Shown: positions 1 to 11,359, counted from the stretch's first letter. The stretch: 64,000 bases of DNA from Delphinus delphis (GCF_949987515.2 NC_082692.2:86065488-86129487); one strand, 5' to 3'. The notes: generated from the sequence alone by a model not told the origin. Numbers and translations: made by a program.

Positions 1-1019
1 GGCACTGGTGATTCATAAGCAACCCTCCAGAAGCATTATGCGTTTCAGAGGATGAGGGCATAGAACAGAAATCGGCTCCCACTTGTCCCCAGTCAATGCC
101 ATGATAGTATTTAAACCTCTCAGTCTTTGAACAACACAGAGGAGGAAAAGAAATGAAAGAATCCTGAATTGGGTGAGTCTAAACTTTAAAGAAAGGGTTT
201 TCCCACAGATGTCATTAGGAAAAATGAAGGCTCAAAGGGGAACACATAGAAATGAGTTCTAGGAATGGGGAAAAGAGATGCAAAGTGCGTTAAACTTGAA
301 CGCAAAGCTCAAAACCATTGTGTCTGCACCATCACTTCCATCACCGTCACCCCCATCATGACTGTGGAGAGGGGAAGTCACCTTTAGTGGCAGTGCAGCA
401 TTTTTCAAGAGAGGCCCTTTTCTTTTCTTTTGCTCCCTTGGTGAGGAAGTGTGTTCCCACATCCAAAGCCAGGAAAGGGAGGTCCAGAGGGTCTACACCC
501 TTGTGACTGGGGGCACCTGCAGGCATAACACAGTGGAATTCCACTTGCTGATTGGAAGCCCCGCTGACATTTGTTTTTGTCACCAGAAAGGGGATGATAG
601 AATTGGGGTAGGATGCCCTGGTGGAGTCCAAGAGTAAGAGAGGGCCCAGAGCACCCCACTCTAAGTCCCTAGTTCTTGAGAGGTACAGGAGCTGGATTTC
701 ATATGTGCCCAGAGGCCCTAAAGTTGGCCACAGAAGGTGGATGAGCAAGGACCCTACATGCAGAGGATGATGGCAGAGTCAGCTGTGGCCAGATCCAGGA
801 AGGAAGCCGCAGCACTCCGTGAGGTGCTGGGAGACGAGCCCGTCGTAAGGCCAAGGGCAGGCAGCCTACAGAACCCTGGGGCAGCAACAGCACTGGCCAA
901 TGGGAGAGCAGTCTGTGAACTCATCAGGAAAGGCAGGAGGCTTGGCGGTGCCTCCTCTCCTTCCTCCTTCCCCCTCCAGACCCTTAGAATCATAGTTCAG
1001 GCCTGACCCAGGGCAAGAG
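1..1019. other. Unique sequence, nothing assigned
   Basis: No gene, repeat or promoter recognised. Open frames up to 130 codons on the minus strand (356-748) have no family resemblance and no supporting splice or start context. Confidence 0.6.
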
Positions 1020-1260
1020 CAGGAAAAGGCCTTTCAATCCAAAACCAGATTGAAGTTTTCAAATGAACAGGATACAGCGTAAAGAAGCAAAACTGATGGC
1101 TTTAGTAAGGGAACTGGTACATTGTAGAATCCAGCTGGACTTCTAAGGATGCGTTTCCTGATGGAAAATGTCACATGGCTGGATTGGGGACAATTATTAG
1201 AAACAATAAAGCCATTTCTTATTTGTCTCGCCAATGAATGGAGACATTTGAAAAAATAGG
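1020..1260. promoter_or_regulatory. Candidate conserved element with SOX/homeobox cores
   Basis: Unique. 'ggggacaattattagaaac' and 'aaacaataaagcc' near 1190-1215 combine SOX-like ACAAT and homeobox ATTA cores. Confidence 0.28.
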
Positions 1261-1282
1261 TTACAGTGGACTGAGGAGCGAC

Positions 1283-1492
1283 CCTGCGCCAGGCACTGCC
1301 CAGGGCATTTTGCACGTTTTGCTCATCTCATCGTTACACACCCCGCGTGGCGGGTGCTGTTAGTACGATTACTATGGTTCGTATGGTTGCTATTCTCACG
1401 CCTGTTTTGCTGATAAGAAATTGAGGCTCACACTGAGGCCACATAACAACTAAATGATAGGGTTAGGGTTCAAATCCCGGGTACTGTGACTT
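1283..1492 (-). mobile_element. MIR SINE
   Basis: Complement MIR: 'ccaggcactgcccagggc', 'gataagaaattgaggctcac' and 'gttcaaatcccgggtact'. Confidence 0.75.
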
Positions 1493-1961
1493 AAAACTCG
1501 AATATTTTAACTGGGACCCTGATTTCTTCAGAATGCCTCATTTAATCACAATAGCCAGAACCGGACCACAGTGCAATGCATGTAGAATTACAGGCCGCAA
1601 GCTCAACCACGGAGGAATATTCCTCCATTTTCTTGACATCCAAAGTTCATTTCTTTCTCAGGTCCCTGATCCTGGAAGTGACAGAAACAAAATGACTCTC
1701 ATGTAGGAATTTCTCTGACTCTCTCCCAGGCTGAGTCCAAGCTCTGGGGCCCTCAGGAGTGCCAAGGTGTGAGAGGCAGAGGTGGGCAGAGTCTCCCTGA
1801 GGCTTCCATACCCTATCTGTGTTTCACCTGTCACCTGAGACTTTCTCAGACCCTTTCTACCTAAACGCCCGATTGACCATCATTAGCCAGTTGGTCCCAC
1901 GCTAAGCTGGGCATAGGAACCCTGGGCTCTCCCCTCATCTGTCCCTAGAATGACTAGGTAC
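1493..1961. other. Unassigned
   Basis: Ordinary composition. A small AT/GGAATATTCCTCC palindrome-like stretch near 1612-1625 is the only local structure. Confidence 0.5.
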
Positions 1962-2140
1962 CCAGGCTCTGGAGTCAGATTAGTTTTGTGACTCTGGGAA
2001 AGTTACTTAACTGGCTTGTGCCTCAGTTTCCTCTTCTGTAAAACCAATGGTCTCACAGGATTGATACAGGATTTTTAAAAAGAGAAAGAATACTTGTAGA
2101 ATACTTGGAAACAGTGCCTGGCACACCATCAAGGCTTAAC
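1962..2140 (+). mobile_element. MIR SINE
   Basis: Plus-strand MIR core: 'ctctggagtcagattag', 'gggaaagttacttaac', 'cctcagtttcctcttctg', 'cagtgcctggcacacc'. Confidence 0.88.
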
Positions 2141-2587
2141 TGAAGTTAACTGTCCTTATTGGGGGGGGAGGGAGGAAAACAATGACTCTTACTAATCAAG
2201 TCTTTTTTTTTTAATGCTTGGACAGTAGCTTGGGAAATTATTCCCTGCATTCTGTAGCGCCCCTTCTTTCCCTAGGCAATATAGGCAAATTATCTGGCTT
2301 CCCCCAAATTGGGGAGTTTGGGGTTTGGGTGTGGTATTTCAAAATTCCACCCTGCTCAGTCAGAGGTGGACAGTTCTGGTTGAAACTCTATAAGCTGCCC
2401 TGCAATGCCCTTCCCCCGACACACACACCCCTCACTCCCTCCAGCATCCCTCTCTCCAGGTTAGAATTCTCTGGCATCTAACTTTCCTGCAACAACTCAG
2501 TTTATCCTGCAGCCACATCCGTTCTGTGGAGCCTTATCGTGACCTTTGAAAATAAAGAAAAGCAGATTTGGTTCTTAGCTGCCATCC
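2141..2587. other. Unassigned
   Basis: Contains a G9 run near 2161 and a C-rich segment near 2410-2455. No gene or repeat recognised. Confidence 0.5.
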
Positions 2588-2885
2588 TTTTTTTTTTTTT
2601 TTTTAAACAAAAATTTTTGCACTGTGGACAATTTCAAACATATACAAAAGTGGATGGAACAGGACTTAGAACACCCATGCATACACCATCCTCAACTCAT
2701 GGCCCATCTGGCTTCATCCATCCCTACCCATGTATTTTGAAGCAAATCTCAGGGATCATATTCCATTTGTAAATATCAGCGTGTGCTTCCAAAGATCTGG
2801 AACGCTTTTTTTAAAAAACACATTACCGTTATCACAACTTAAAAAAAAAGACCAACAATGATTCTTTATCATCAAAAAGCCAACC
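2588..2885 (-). mobile_element. Ancient L1M 3' end
   Basis: A T17 tract at 2588-2604 marks the poly-A side. It is followed by complement L1M phrases 'caatttcaaacatatac', 'caactcatggcccatctgg' and 'ttttgaagcaaatctcag'. Confidence 0.75.
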
Positions 2886-3089
2886 AATGTTCAGATTTTT
2901 AGCAACATCCAATATGATCCATCAGGAGTGGGGTTGCCCCTCGCAAATTGTTTTAGGAAACAGCGTGAGGCTCTCCAGGAGAATAATTCCATCCCTCTGT
3001 TTCCTCCACAGACAGAAATGTCATAGCCAAACCCACTGCTGGCGGTGCCAAGAACTCCAAAATACAACCACGTGTCAAATAACCATGGA

Positions 3090-3446
3090 GACACGGTGAG
3101 AGAAGGAACTTATTCCTCGCTCCGTTGTTTAGAAAGAGCAGTCAAAAAGCTGCTGAGCGCGGAGGGAGAAGGCACACGCTGCGTGCGGCTGCACACACCT
3201 CATGATGTGCAGCGGGGCATTCCTGCCGCATCAGAAGGGCCAGCGAGGGCTGGCGCTGCAGCTGTCGGTACCCGGGATTAGCACATGCGCCTGCGGGAGC
3301 TGGGCGGACCTCAGCGCTGGAAAATGGAATCGCCTTGTTCCTTGTTAATTTCTTCTAACGGTTCAGCAGCGGCAGTTTTGAGCTGAATCCAGCAGAGAAC
3401 TCATCTGAGGTATTTTGATTTATGATTTATTTATTTATTATTTTAT
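3090..3446. promoter_or_regulatory. Candidate conserved non-coding element, CpG-retaining
   Basis: Unique and locally GC-rich with about a dozen and a half CpGs ('gctgagcgcggagggag', 'gctgcgtgcggctgc', 'gcgcctgcgggagc'), then an AT-rich right end ('cttgttaatttcttctaacgg'). Too small for a classical CpG island. Confidence 0.35.
3418..3446. repeat. TTTA-rich short repeat
   Basis: Several TTTA units following 'ttgatttatga', at the 3' edge of a unique CpG-retaining block. Confidence 0.7.
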
Positions 3447-3924
3447 CTGGTTCTACTGCTGGTCATTTACATGACAAGTCTTGTGCTATCTTTAACTGAA
3501 GGGCAGTTCCAACCCTGATTCTTTGAGGGGCCTGCAGTGTTAGAGGTGCAGCCTTCTAATGGCTTTCCTTTCGACACCTTACATAAATCGAGGTGCCGGT
3601 AAAGCAAGAATGGACTGATCCTACTTTTACTTTTAGAAAATGTGTGTACAGCAGTATTCCCATAGCCGACGCTCTGGTGCTCTGCCCCTACTGCTTGGCC
3701 TTCCTGCTGCTGTGTCTCTCTGCCCTGGGCTTTTACTGGGTTGCAGGAGGTGGTCAGGCCTGGAGTCAGAGAGGTGGTACCCTCAGTATCCACCAGTGAG
3801 GGACCCCTGTTGGTGGATAAAAGCTCTGCAAGCGGGGTCGATATGAGGGGCGTTCTACAGCACTGCCCAGAAGTCCTAAACCTTCCGGAGCCCCAGCTGT
3901 CCCCAGGGCTAACCTGTTCCTTGT
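3447..3924. other. Unassigned
   Basis: Overlapping chance frames on both strands (minus 3467-3949, plus 3741-4325) without recognisable domains. Confidence 0.5.
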
Positions 3925-4125
3925 CAGCTGCCCTCCCTTCCCATGTCATGGCCTCACCCCTCTATCAGTGCTTCCTGGCATCCCTCCCATTACAGGGTGA
4001 CATCACTGGGAAACCTCCCAGCCCCAGACAAAACAGGAGAGTTGATCACCTTACCCCTCAAATAAATCACTTGTGCTCAAATCCTAGTCTCAGGCTTGGC
4101 TTCTGTGGTCCTCAATCCAAGGCAA
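3925..4125 (+). mobile_element. Unclassified LTR-like 3' end
   Basis: The run 'ctcaaataaatcacttgtgc' then 'cctagtctcaggcttggc' matches the poly-A-signal end of the same LTR-like family seen at 13.2 kb. The upstream part is not recognisable. Confidence 0.4.
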
Positions 4126-4479
4126 TCCATATGCAGAGAAGAGTCTGGAATGAGACATGCATCTTCACTCGGTATCCTTTGGGAACAGAGCGCTCTGAAG
4201 TAGGGCAGTGGGGTAGTGCTGGGCTCCTTGGTTGTTTGGGGGTGGGAGTAAATGAGGATGGGTTTTTCGCCAAATCTGTATTTGATCTTTTACAAAAAAC
4301 ATATAGCATTTGTCTATTTTTTTAATACACAATAAAACTTGGGTTTTTAAAAACTAGTAGCAGATATGTGTTTTATAATTTGTAAAGGGTCATTTCCATT
4401 TAAATTTTTTTAAAAGAAGGAAAGAAACTAGGGTTTAAAACAATTTTTTTATAATGACTTAGGGCAAAAGTTTTTTAAG

Positions 4480-4689
4480 CCTCCAAATCTTTTTGTGATG
4501 GAATCCCTACCTGGCTCCTCCAGTTACCACCAGATGCAAGTGGCACTGCTGTGACTAAAACAGGGTGCTGGGGCCTCCCCCGCCAGCCCCCCCATTCTCT
4601 CCCCCTACCTTAGGTAACCACTAGGTACTGCCTAAGAACCTTGAGGTTTTTGTTGGACCCAGTGTGAAAACCACTGTTATAGATTATTT
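4480..4689. mobile_element. Possible old hAT MITE
   Basis: The segment ends with 'ccagtgtgaaaaccactg' and has 'gggcaaaagttttttaagcc' at its start. This loosely resembles the ends of fossil hAT MITEs. The middle is C-rich and unmatched. Low certainty. Confidence 0.3.
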
Positions 4690-4985
4690 AATGGCATAAA
4701 AAAATTATTGTTAACTTTTTACTTTAAAATGCATTCTGAACTGAAAAGAGCAGGTCAAAAACAGCACGAACAGTGCCATCTTGATTTTTGTGGAGAAAAA
4801 AACCCCTGTATTCATGTACATTGAGAAAAGACTAGAAGGAAATATACCAAAGATATTCATGGCAGTTATCTTGCGGGGGCTGGATCCCCAGTATTTTTTT
4901 GAGTCTGGTTTCTGTGTCAATGCTATATTTCCTTCATTTTCTACGGTGAATATGAATTATTTTTTAGCAAAAAATAATTAAATAA
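4690..4985 (+). mobile_element. Ancient L1/HAL1 3' end
   Basis: Ends with the old L1 pattern 'cattttctacggtgaatatg', then an A-rich 'aaataattaaataaaag'. Upstream 'atggcagttatcttgcggg' matches the typical 'ggttatctctggg' segment. It is weakly conserved. Confidence 0.6.
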
Positions 4986-5406
4986 AAGCACAGCACATGA
5001 TTTTAAGGAGGTGAGAGAGTAGGAAAAATGATCCCAGAGTCACATGCAGACAGTAGCAGCATCGAGACCAGATTTTCATTGTTTTTAGGTACCAATCTGA
5101 AAAGCAGGGCCTTCTGCAGGTTAACAGGGTTTACACACCGATGGCTGCGTAGCTCAAGTTATAGCCTGTCAATTCCATGGTCAGCCAAGCCTTTGATGTT
5201 TCTGATGATGATATATGAGTACTGTCCACAAAACAAGCAAAACAACGGGTTTTGCTCCCGCCTGCCGTGGAGTGGTTCAGGCTATGAGGTGGGCAGCGCC
5301 TCCCACAGATATGGGTGCACTCGGGTCAGACTCTCAGCCAGGGAGCCTTTGAAGGGAGATGGAAGCTTTACCAGACCAGAAGCTACCCTAGAGAATTGGA
5401 GCGTTT

Positions 5407-5590
5407 AATTCAGCGGTTCCCCCACCTGGCAGCCCATCAGAACTACCTGGGGAGTTTCTTAAAAATGGGTTCCCAGCCCCACCCACTGGTCCTCTGGTTC
5501 AGGAGGCCTGGACAGCACTCACCATCACCTGCATTTTTAACAGTCACGCTGGGGGATTCTCACGAGATGACTTCGTGAAGTTCATCCTCA
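5407..5590 (-). mobile_element. MER5-like hAT MITE
   Basis: Complement of the MER5 pattern: 'agcggttcccccacc', 'catcagaactacctgggg', 'ggttcccagccccaccc', 'tgcatttttaacag'. No target duplication resolved. Confidence 0.8.
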
Positions 5591-5689
5591 CTGCTGGCAT
5601 GTAAACTCTGGGAAACCTATATGCCTGTTGGTGGCTGTAACCTGGATACCGTCGGCACAGCCCCCGATACCCTGTAAATATTCAGGGAG

Positions 5690-5905
5690 GCAACTCTTTA
5701 CCGAAGGCCCACTCTGTACCTGACGTTTTGCTAAGTGGTTTCAAGTCCCTTTGCCTTAATTACAACTCGGAGGAAAGTATTCTTATATCCATTTTGTAGA
5801 TGATGAAGCAGATTCAGAGAGACCAAGAAATTTGCCCCAGATCACTTAGGAAGATAGAGAGGCCGCATCCAAACCCTGATCTGAGGGCCAAACTCTAGCT
5901 CATCC
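5690..5905 (-). mobile_element. MIR SINE
   Basis: Complement MIR with 'ccattttgtagatgatgaag', 'gaaatttgccccagatcac' and 'atccaaaccctgatctg'. Confidence 0.8.
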
Positions 5906-6038
5906 CACTCAGCCATGTCACTTCTAGAAAGTTCCATGCCATTTCCTTTCTTTTCCTGGGAGAAAAACGGTACCAGAATTCTCCACTCACCTTCCTCACC
6001 TCTTACCTTCTACCTGCTCCTCTGTTCATCTACCCCCC

Positions 6039-6077
6039 CACACACACAGACACACAGACACACACACACACACACAT
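6039..6077. repeat. CA microsatellite
   Basis: Interrupted CA/GACA repeats, about 19 units, next to a C7 run. Confidence 0.9.
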
Positions 6078-6179
6078 ACCTTCTAAGTTTGACCTGCGTC
6101 TAAAAAAATAGCACTAGAACTCCACCCCAGGACATACTATACAGAGTGTTATTCTCACAGTTTTCTGACTTCCTGTCAT

Positions 6180-6935
6180 AACACGTCTTTCCTAAGCTAG
6201 AGGAAACCAGTTATTCCTTGATTCCACTGTAATTTTCTTACTTATTTGAAAGCAATTGTTGCAAACTGTCCTAAGCAATTTGACTATTCAAATGATAAGG
6301 TGTTTGATTATAGCTTCCCCATCCCCCCAAAGTTAGAAGGCTATGAAGGCTACAGGTTTCCTCCCCTACCTCCAAACCGGATGGTATGATACAGACAGAG
6401 CCCATCTCAGCCTGAATTCCACCAGCAAGGAAACAGTTATTAGCGAGCGGGCATATCCACAGCCAGTCAACCCGTCCCCTGAGCCTGGGGACCCCTCAGC
6501 GATCTGCCCTTTTAGATACTTGGACAGCCTCTTTCATGAAAAGTTCATTTGAGGCGGATGTGACAATACCGTCAGTGCAGTATTTAGCTAACCCAGTCAG
6601 GTAGGTGATAAAATCAACCCTTTAATGTCTAGACTCAGGACTGATTGGACTTCAGAGCTCAGGGCCTTTCCAAGAGAATGAGCAACTGGTCTCACTCAAT
6701 TCATTTGCAGAGTTCAGACAAGGCTGGTGCATCATGAAACATCTCTAGCCATCTACCTTTCTCAAACACCATTATTTTCATCAATGAAAAACCATTTTAG
6801 AAATCCATTATGCTAATTAACACACCCGTGGGCGCCGAGCTAAGCCAGATAATTGAAGCACTTAGGGAAACTTCCTCTGGAGTCTGGGGCTGTGATCTTT
6901 CAAATGTTAGATAACTGCCCCTACAATGTGGATGA
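6180..6935. promoter_or_regulatory. Unique region with homeobox-type cores
   Basis: No repeat recognised. Noted sites are 'aagcaattgttgcaaac' (about 6251), 'tatgctaattaacac' (about 6809, POU/homeobox-like) and 'cagataattgaagc' (about 6847). The part at 6340-6540 is ordinary unique sequence. Confidence 0.3.
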
Positions 6936-6938
6936 AAG

Positions 6939-6968
6939 CACGCGCGCGCGCACACACACACACGTGTG
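6939..6968. repeat. (CG)n(CA)n alternating tract
   Basis: About five CG dinucleotides followed by CA repeats and CGTGTG. The alternating purine-pyrimidine pattern with uninterrupted CG is the classical Z-DNA-forming sequence. Confidence 0.92.
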
Positions 6969-7047
6969 CCACACATACGCAGGCACACGCAGCATATGAT
7001 CTATGCTTTAGCTTCAGAAGTAAATTACAGACAACATAGCATAACCG

Positions 7048-7205
7048 CCACCATGCAATGAGCACTTACTGGATGCCAGGTACTGTGCTAAATGTTTGAC
7101 CAGAAAGAAAACTGATCTCATTTCATCTTCACTGAGGAAACTGTGGCCCCAGGAAACCCAGTTAGGAAGGATGAGCTGGACTCACACGTTGGCTGACTTG
7201 AAAGC
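7048..7205 (-). mobile_element. MIR SINE
   Basis: 'ggatgccaggtactgtgc', 'cttcactgaggaaactgtgg' and 'cccagttaggaaggatg' match complement MIR. Confidence 0.7.
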
Positions 7206-7416
7206 TCTAAATCTCAACCAGGAGACTGGTTGCCAGTGAGTTCTTCTGGGCCTCCCGGGAATTCCCCAGTCATCATCAACAATAAGTTTTCACTGTTGGC
7301 TCAAAACTTTGAACAATAAATAAAACCCCATCTCTGAAAAGTATTCCACAGCGTGACTTCTGAGCATAAGCAGTCCTGAAGCAGGCTTGGGAACTCCTCT
7401 CAGAAGACAACTGTGC

Positions 7417-7619
7417 GGGGCTTCCCTGGTGGCGCAGTGGTTGAGAGTCCGCCTGCCGATGCAGGGGACACGGGTTCGTGCCCCAGTCCGGGAAGATCCC
7501 ACATGCCGCGGAGCGGCTGGGCCCGTGAGCCATGGCCGCTGAGCCTGCGCATCCGGAGCCTGTGCTCCGCAACGGGAGAGGCCACAACAGTGAGAGGCCC
7601 ACGTATTGCAAAAAAAAAA
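7417..7619 (+). mobile_element. CHR-2-type SINE
   Basis: The element has a tRNA-derived head (A-box-like tggcgcagtgg, B-box-like gggttcgtgccc), the CHR-2 body and a short A-rich tail. Imperfect flanking duplications start 'agaagac' on each side (7402 and about 7619). The CpG-rich body is only lightly decayed, which suggests a fairly young insertion. Confidence 0.95.
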
Positions 7620-7934
7620 GAAGACGACCACTGTGTTCTACATGCAGCCATGCAGGGCAGCCGGCTCTGAGAGACCCCAAGGCCAAGGGTGGCCAGAGTT
7701 TGAATGTTGTCTGCTCCCTGTTAGGTCTCCACGTGGATAGCCCTCTTCTGCCATCCTCTGCTTTGTGTCTCTATCTGAACTTATGAGCCACCCCGACAGG
7801 TCCATAGAGAAGCCAAAGAAGACGGCAGCCAATCACAGCCTGGGAGCACCCTCCCTCTCCTGCCTGGGAAGTACAAGGACCCCAGCTCCCCTGTAATAAA
7901 CTACAGAGCTGTCAGGGAGTTTATGAAAGGAGAA

Positions 7935-8165
7935 GGGACAGGGCAATGCGGGTGGTGAAACGTGGTCAAAATCTGGATACATTAAGAAGGGAGAGTGGAA
8001 AGAATGTGCTGATGGATCTAATGTAGGGTCTACAAGAAAGACAGGAGTCAAGGCTGCCTTTAAGAGTCTGGACCCGAGCCAAGAAGAAGCGAGCTGTAAT
8101 GAACCAGATGGGGTAGAGTACGAGGAGTAGGTTTGAGGGAACAGCTGAACACGTTGGGGTTGAGA
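7935..8165. mobile_element. Ancient LINE-type fragment, class uncertain
   Basis: 'gtcaaaatctggatacatt', 'gtgctgatggatctaatg', 'gacaggagtcaaggctgcc' and 'gatggggtagagtacgagg' follow the order of a common fossil LINE segment. I cannot assign the family with confidence. Confidence 0.4.
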
Positions 8166-8173
8166 TGCTATTA

Positions 8174-8293
8174 GGGGACCTCCCTGGCGGTCCAGAGGTT
8201 AAGACTCTGTGCTTCCACTGCAGGGAGCACGGGTTCGATCCCTGGTCTGTTGACTAAGATCCCGCATGCCGCACAGCACGGCCAAAAGAAAAA
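8174..8293 (+). mobile_element. CHR-1-type short SINE
   Basis: The tRNA-like head 'cctccctggcggtccagagg' and the B-box-like gggttcgatccc are followed by 'ctaagatcccgcatgccgc' and an AAAAG-rich tail. The CHR-2-specific 3' half is absent. Target duplication is 'agatgctattag' at 8163-8174 and 'agatgcgttag' at 8294-8304, with one base change and one indel. Confidence 0.88.
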
Positions 8294-8309
8294 AGATGCG
8301 TTAGGTATC

Positions 8310-8765
8310 CAGGGTGTAGCCGTTTTCAACTGCCACGTAACAAATTTCCACAAACTAAGCAACACCCGTGAGCCCAGTTCTGGAGGTCACAAGCCTAGCG
8401 GGTTGTCTGCTCAGGGTACCAGAAAGCTGAGGTCCAGGTGCTTGCTGGGCTGGGTTCCTGTCTGAGGCTCTATGGAAAAATCGAATTCCAAGGTCATTTC
8501 CTCATTGGGGGGATTCAATTCCACGCAGTTGTAGGCCTGAGGTCCCTGTTTCCTTGCTGGCTGCCAGCTGAGGGCCACTCTGAGCTTCTAGAAGCTGCCC
8601 ACATTCCTTGCCGCAAGGCTTCCTTTATCTTCAAGCCACAAAGTCTGGGTCGAATCCTCCCGCTCTGCACCTCTCACTTGCCACCAGCCAGAGAAAACTC
8701 TGCCTTCCAAGGGTGCCTGTGATTAGATCAGGCCCAGGTGGATCATCTCCCTTTCTTAAGGTCAA
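8310..8765 (-). mobile_element. Ancient interspersed repeat (MLT1-related, likely antisense)
   Basis: Contains 'gtaacaaatttccacaaac', 'cccagttctggaggtcacaagc', 'caattccacgcagttgtagg' and 'ctgaggtccctgtttcc', which match a common fossil LTR repeat in complement. No frame or intact terminus. Confidence 0.5.
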
Positions 8766-8769
8766 GGGT

Positions 8770-9377
8770 ATCTTGTAACATAACCTACTCATGGAAGTAC
8801 AATCCATCGCATTCTCAGTCTCGGGGAGTGTACAGGGAGTGCACCCTGGGGAGCAGGCAGGGGCAGAAAATCCTGGGGGCTTTCTTAGAGTCCCGCCCGC
8901 CACCCAGGGGAAAGCGTGGCGGAAACAGTGTCCTTCAGAAACTTCCAGGGCTCAAGGGTGGAGTGGGAGGGGCAGGGGACAAGCCCATCTGGATCTCTTT
9001 AGCCTCTGGAACCCAGAGCACTCAGGGAAGAAGGCCCAGCCCTTTGAAGCTGCCCCACGGGCTCCGGGCCTCACAACGGCCTGTGTGCCACTCCTCCCAC
9101 TCCTCCCGCACGGGCCCTGAGGCGTCTTGGCTGCCGCATCCCTGTGTCTGGCAGGTGAGTCAACATTTGGCTTCTCTCCTGGGCTTTCTTGGAAAGGGCT
9201 GTGTTCCAGGTTGGCAGCTGGGCTGGCAGGGAAGGCGGAAGGAGAAAAGCCAAGTTCCGGGGGCCTTGCCGCTGGGCAGGACACCTGGGCCTTCTCCCCT
9301 GCAGCCACTGAAAACTACAGGAGGAAATTTTACTATCACTCCAGGGAAGCAGGAGGGATAGTAAAGCAGGGAGGTAA
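8770..9377. other. GC-rich unique block with a perfect donor-like site
   Basis: Frames of about 110-207 codons are open through chance in GC-rich sequence. CAG|GTGAGT, the exact consensus of a 5' splice site, occurs with its GT at 9155 on the plus strand. No partner acceptor or recognisable protein was found. Confidence 0.35.
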
Positions 9378-9545
9378 AACTCCAGGGCAATGGAGTCAGA
9401 TGGGTAACTTAGCCTCTCAATTTCCCCATCCATAAAATGGGGATAATCATTACTAGCTACCGCACTGGGCTTGGGACAGTTAAACAGCATGGCATCTGTA
9501 AATCATTTAGCACAATGACTGGAATATAGAAAGTACCGACAAAGC
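9378..9545 (+). mobile_element. MIR SINE
   Basis: 'ggagtcagatgggtaactt', 'cccatccataaaatgggg' and 'catttagcacaatgactgg' match plus MIR with the middle shortened. Confidence 0.75.
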
Positions 9546-9879
9546 CCGCACGACGCATACAATTAACGGAAGGAGAAAGAACTGGCACAGTTCATCCAGA
9601 TGGGATTAAAAAGGAGGAAAGGATCAGGCAAAGAGTCAAGGGGATGGCCAACTTCCTTTACAAGAAACTCCCATGATATTGGAATGCAAGTTTGTTGTTT
9701 CTATAAAGACCTTCCTTTGAATATACAGGGACAGTTGCTAAACTTCAAGGCCTGATGGATTTTGATTGGGCAATGCAGTAAATCTGGATATGACGTTTCC
9801 AAGACTCCTGGGTAGCCAGATAGGGTTTCTACTTCCTGTAGAAATCCAGCAGGAAATGGAGGGACAAGCAAGGGGCAGA

Positions 9880-10190
9880 TTATTGTGTCGGTATGTTGCA
9901 TGACACGTTCGGTTGCAAGGAACAGAAATTCACCCAAGCTAGCGGGGTGGGGTAACATGGGAGGCGTTAACAGTGGGTTCACCCAGCCCTTTCATACCAT
10001 CAAATTTCTCTGCTGCATCCAGAGGACTTCGTTCCCCATCCCCACCCCCAGTGTAACTCAGCAAGAAGTGAGGTTACTCCATGGGGAAACAAAGCAAAGA
10101 CAGCTTACACTCAGGGCATCCCAGTGGGAGGATAAGGATCACAGCCTCCCCCAGTGTTGCACGAAGAAGCTGGGAGTTCCTTGAGTTGAC
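9880..10190 (+). mobile_element. Ancient interspersed repeat fragment
   Basis: 'ggttgcaaggaacagaaattc' (landmark at about 9912) and 'ctgctgcatccagagg' resemble the 21.3 kb family. The right part fades into unassigned sequence. Confidence 0.35.
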
Positions 10191-11359
10191 ATCAAGGCTA
10201 CTCTCTTATCTGGCAAGGCCCACCAAACCCCATCAGTCATCCGGTTTGCAGTGATGTGTCCCATGGATAACACCCTTCCCCCATCCAATGGCCAAGACAA
10301 AAGCCTCCCAGGACAGAAGGGCCCATGGAGACCACTGGACCCACTGAGAGCAGACGGTAGAGGATCTCACTCCTGACCATGCTGGATAAGCTGGGACCAG
10401 TTTGGAATCCCCACTGAGTGGGAGCTTTGACCATGCTTATTCTAAGGATGCAGCAGGCAATCCCATGGACACCCAACAACAGGAAATCAAGGTAGCCAGG
10501 CCCTGTCTGAAGGGGAGAGGCTGGTTGGCTCATGGATTGATACCTGGGTCAGGAGCTTACCTTTGATCCGGTTAGTGGCAAGGGGTGGGGTGTGCGGGTC
10601 CCTTGGCATAGGCATGTCTGATTAGACCCCCTCTTTCTTCCAGTGGGGTTGTGGGTGACTAGATTCTCAGAGGAGAGACAGGGCTTGGCAGGCACCCCAA
10701 ATGGATCCACCACAAACCACCCCAACCCAATTCAGATGTCACAAGTCCTCTCTGACACATCATTACAGAGTTCTTGAAATCTAATCTATTCCAGAACATT
10801 CCCAAATGGACCAGGAGGGAACCCACACATCTCTGTATCTATCCCTCCCTTTTTTCCAGAATCAAATTTCCAGGGTTATTTTGAGACAAGCTATACCGAA
10901 ATGCCATTCTGCAAAACAAAGTCTCTTGTGGTTAAATAATTATCTCCCATTCATCTTTTTGAGTCTCAGTTTTCATAGCGTTGGCTTATATATGGGGTAC
11001 ACCCATATGGGTATTTCCGGGACAACAGTATATCACAGAACAAGCCAATTCATGACAGGAGCGTTAATGGCCTTGACCCGGTTAACAGTAATGCCAAGGG
11101 CCACTTGCTGAGTCTTCAAGTCTTCATTGACTCAAATCCCAGCTGTAACTTTCTGCTAGGTCTGGGAGTTCTGGCCTTCCTTACTCCACCAGACAGAAGC
11201 AGAGCCACAGGAGAGGCTGTAAGTACTCTGCCAGGGCATGAAGAATAACAACAATAAGGCATTCACATGAAGAGAGGAGATTCATCCACCACGGTTTGTT
11301 CACCGTCTCAACACCCAGCAGATTCGGTGTCGCCGTCTCTGCAGAAGCAGCTGGCGTAA
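10191..11359. other. Unassigned 1.2 kb
   Basis: No gene and no repeat I can name. The style (many short remnants, 'cctgaccatgctggataagc', 'ggttaaataattatctccc') suggests very old repeat material. Confidence 0.5.

Noticed and set aside
3741..4325. 194-codon plus frame
   Set aside because: It passes into an LTR-like 3' end and has a competing 160-codon frame on the other strand.
7417..7520. tRNA-like A and B boxes at every CHR copy
   Set aside because: They are SINE heads derived from a tRNA and lack a foldable tRNA, so no tRNA genes are called.
7413..7786. Repeated 60-170 codon frames with shared peptides such as MVESPPADAGDTGSC at many sites
   Set aside because: These are translations of the CHR-2 SINE in each frame, not a protein family.
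8738..9361. 207-codon plus frame
   Set aside because: No family resemblance, no codon signal visible, and overlaps equally long frames in other registers.
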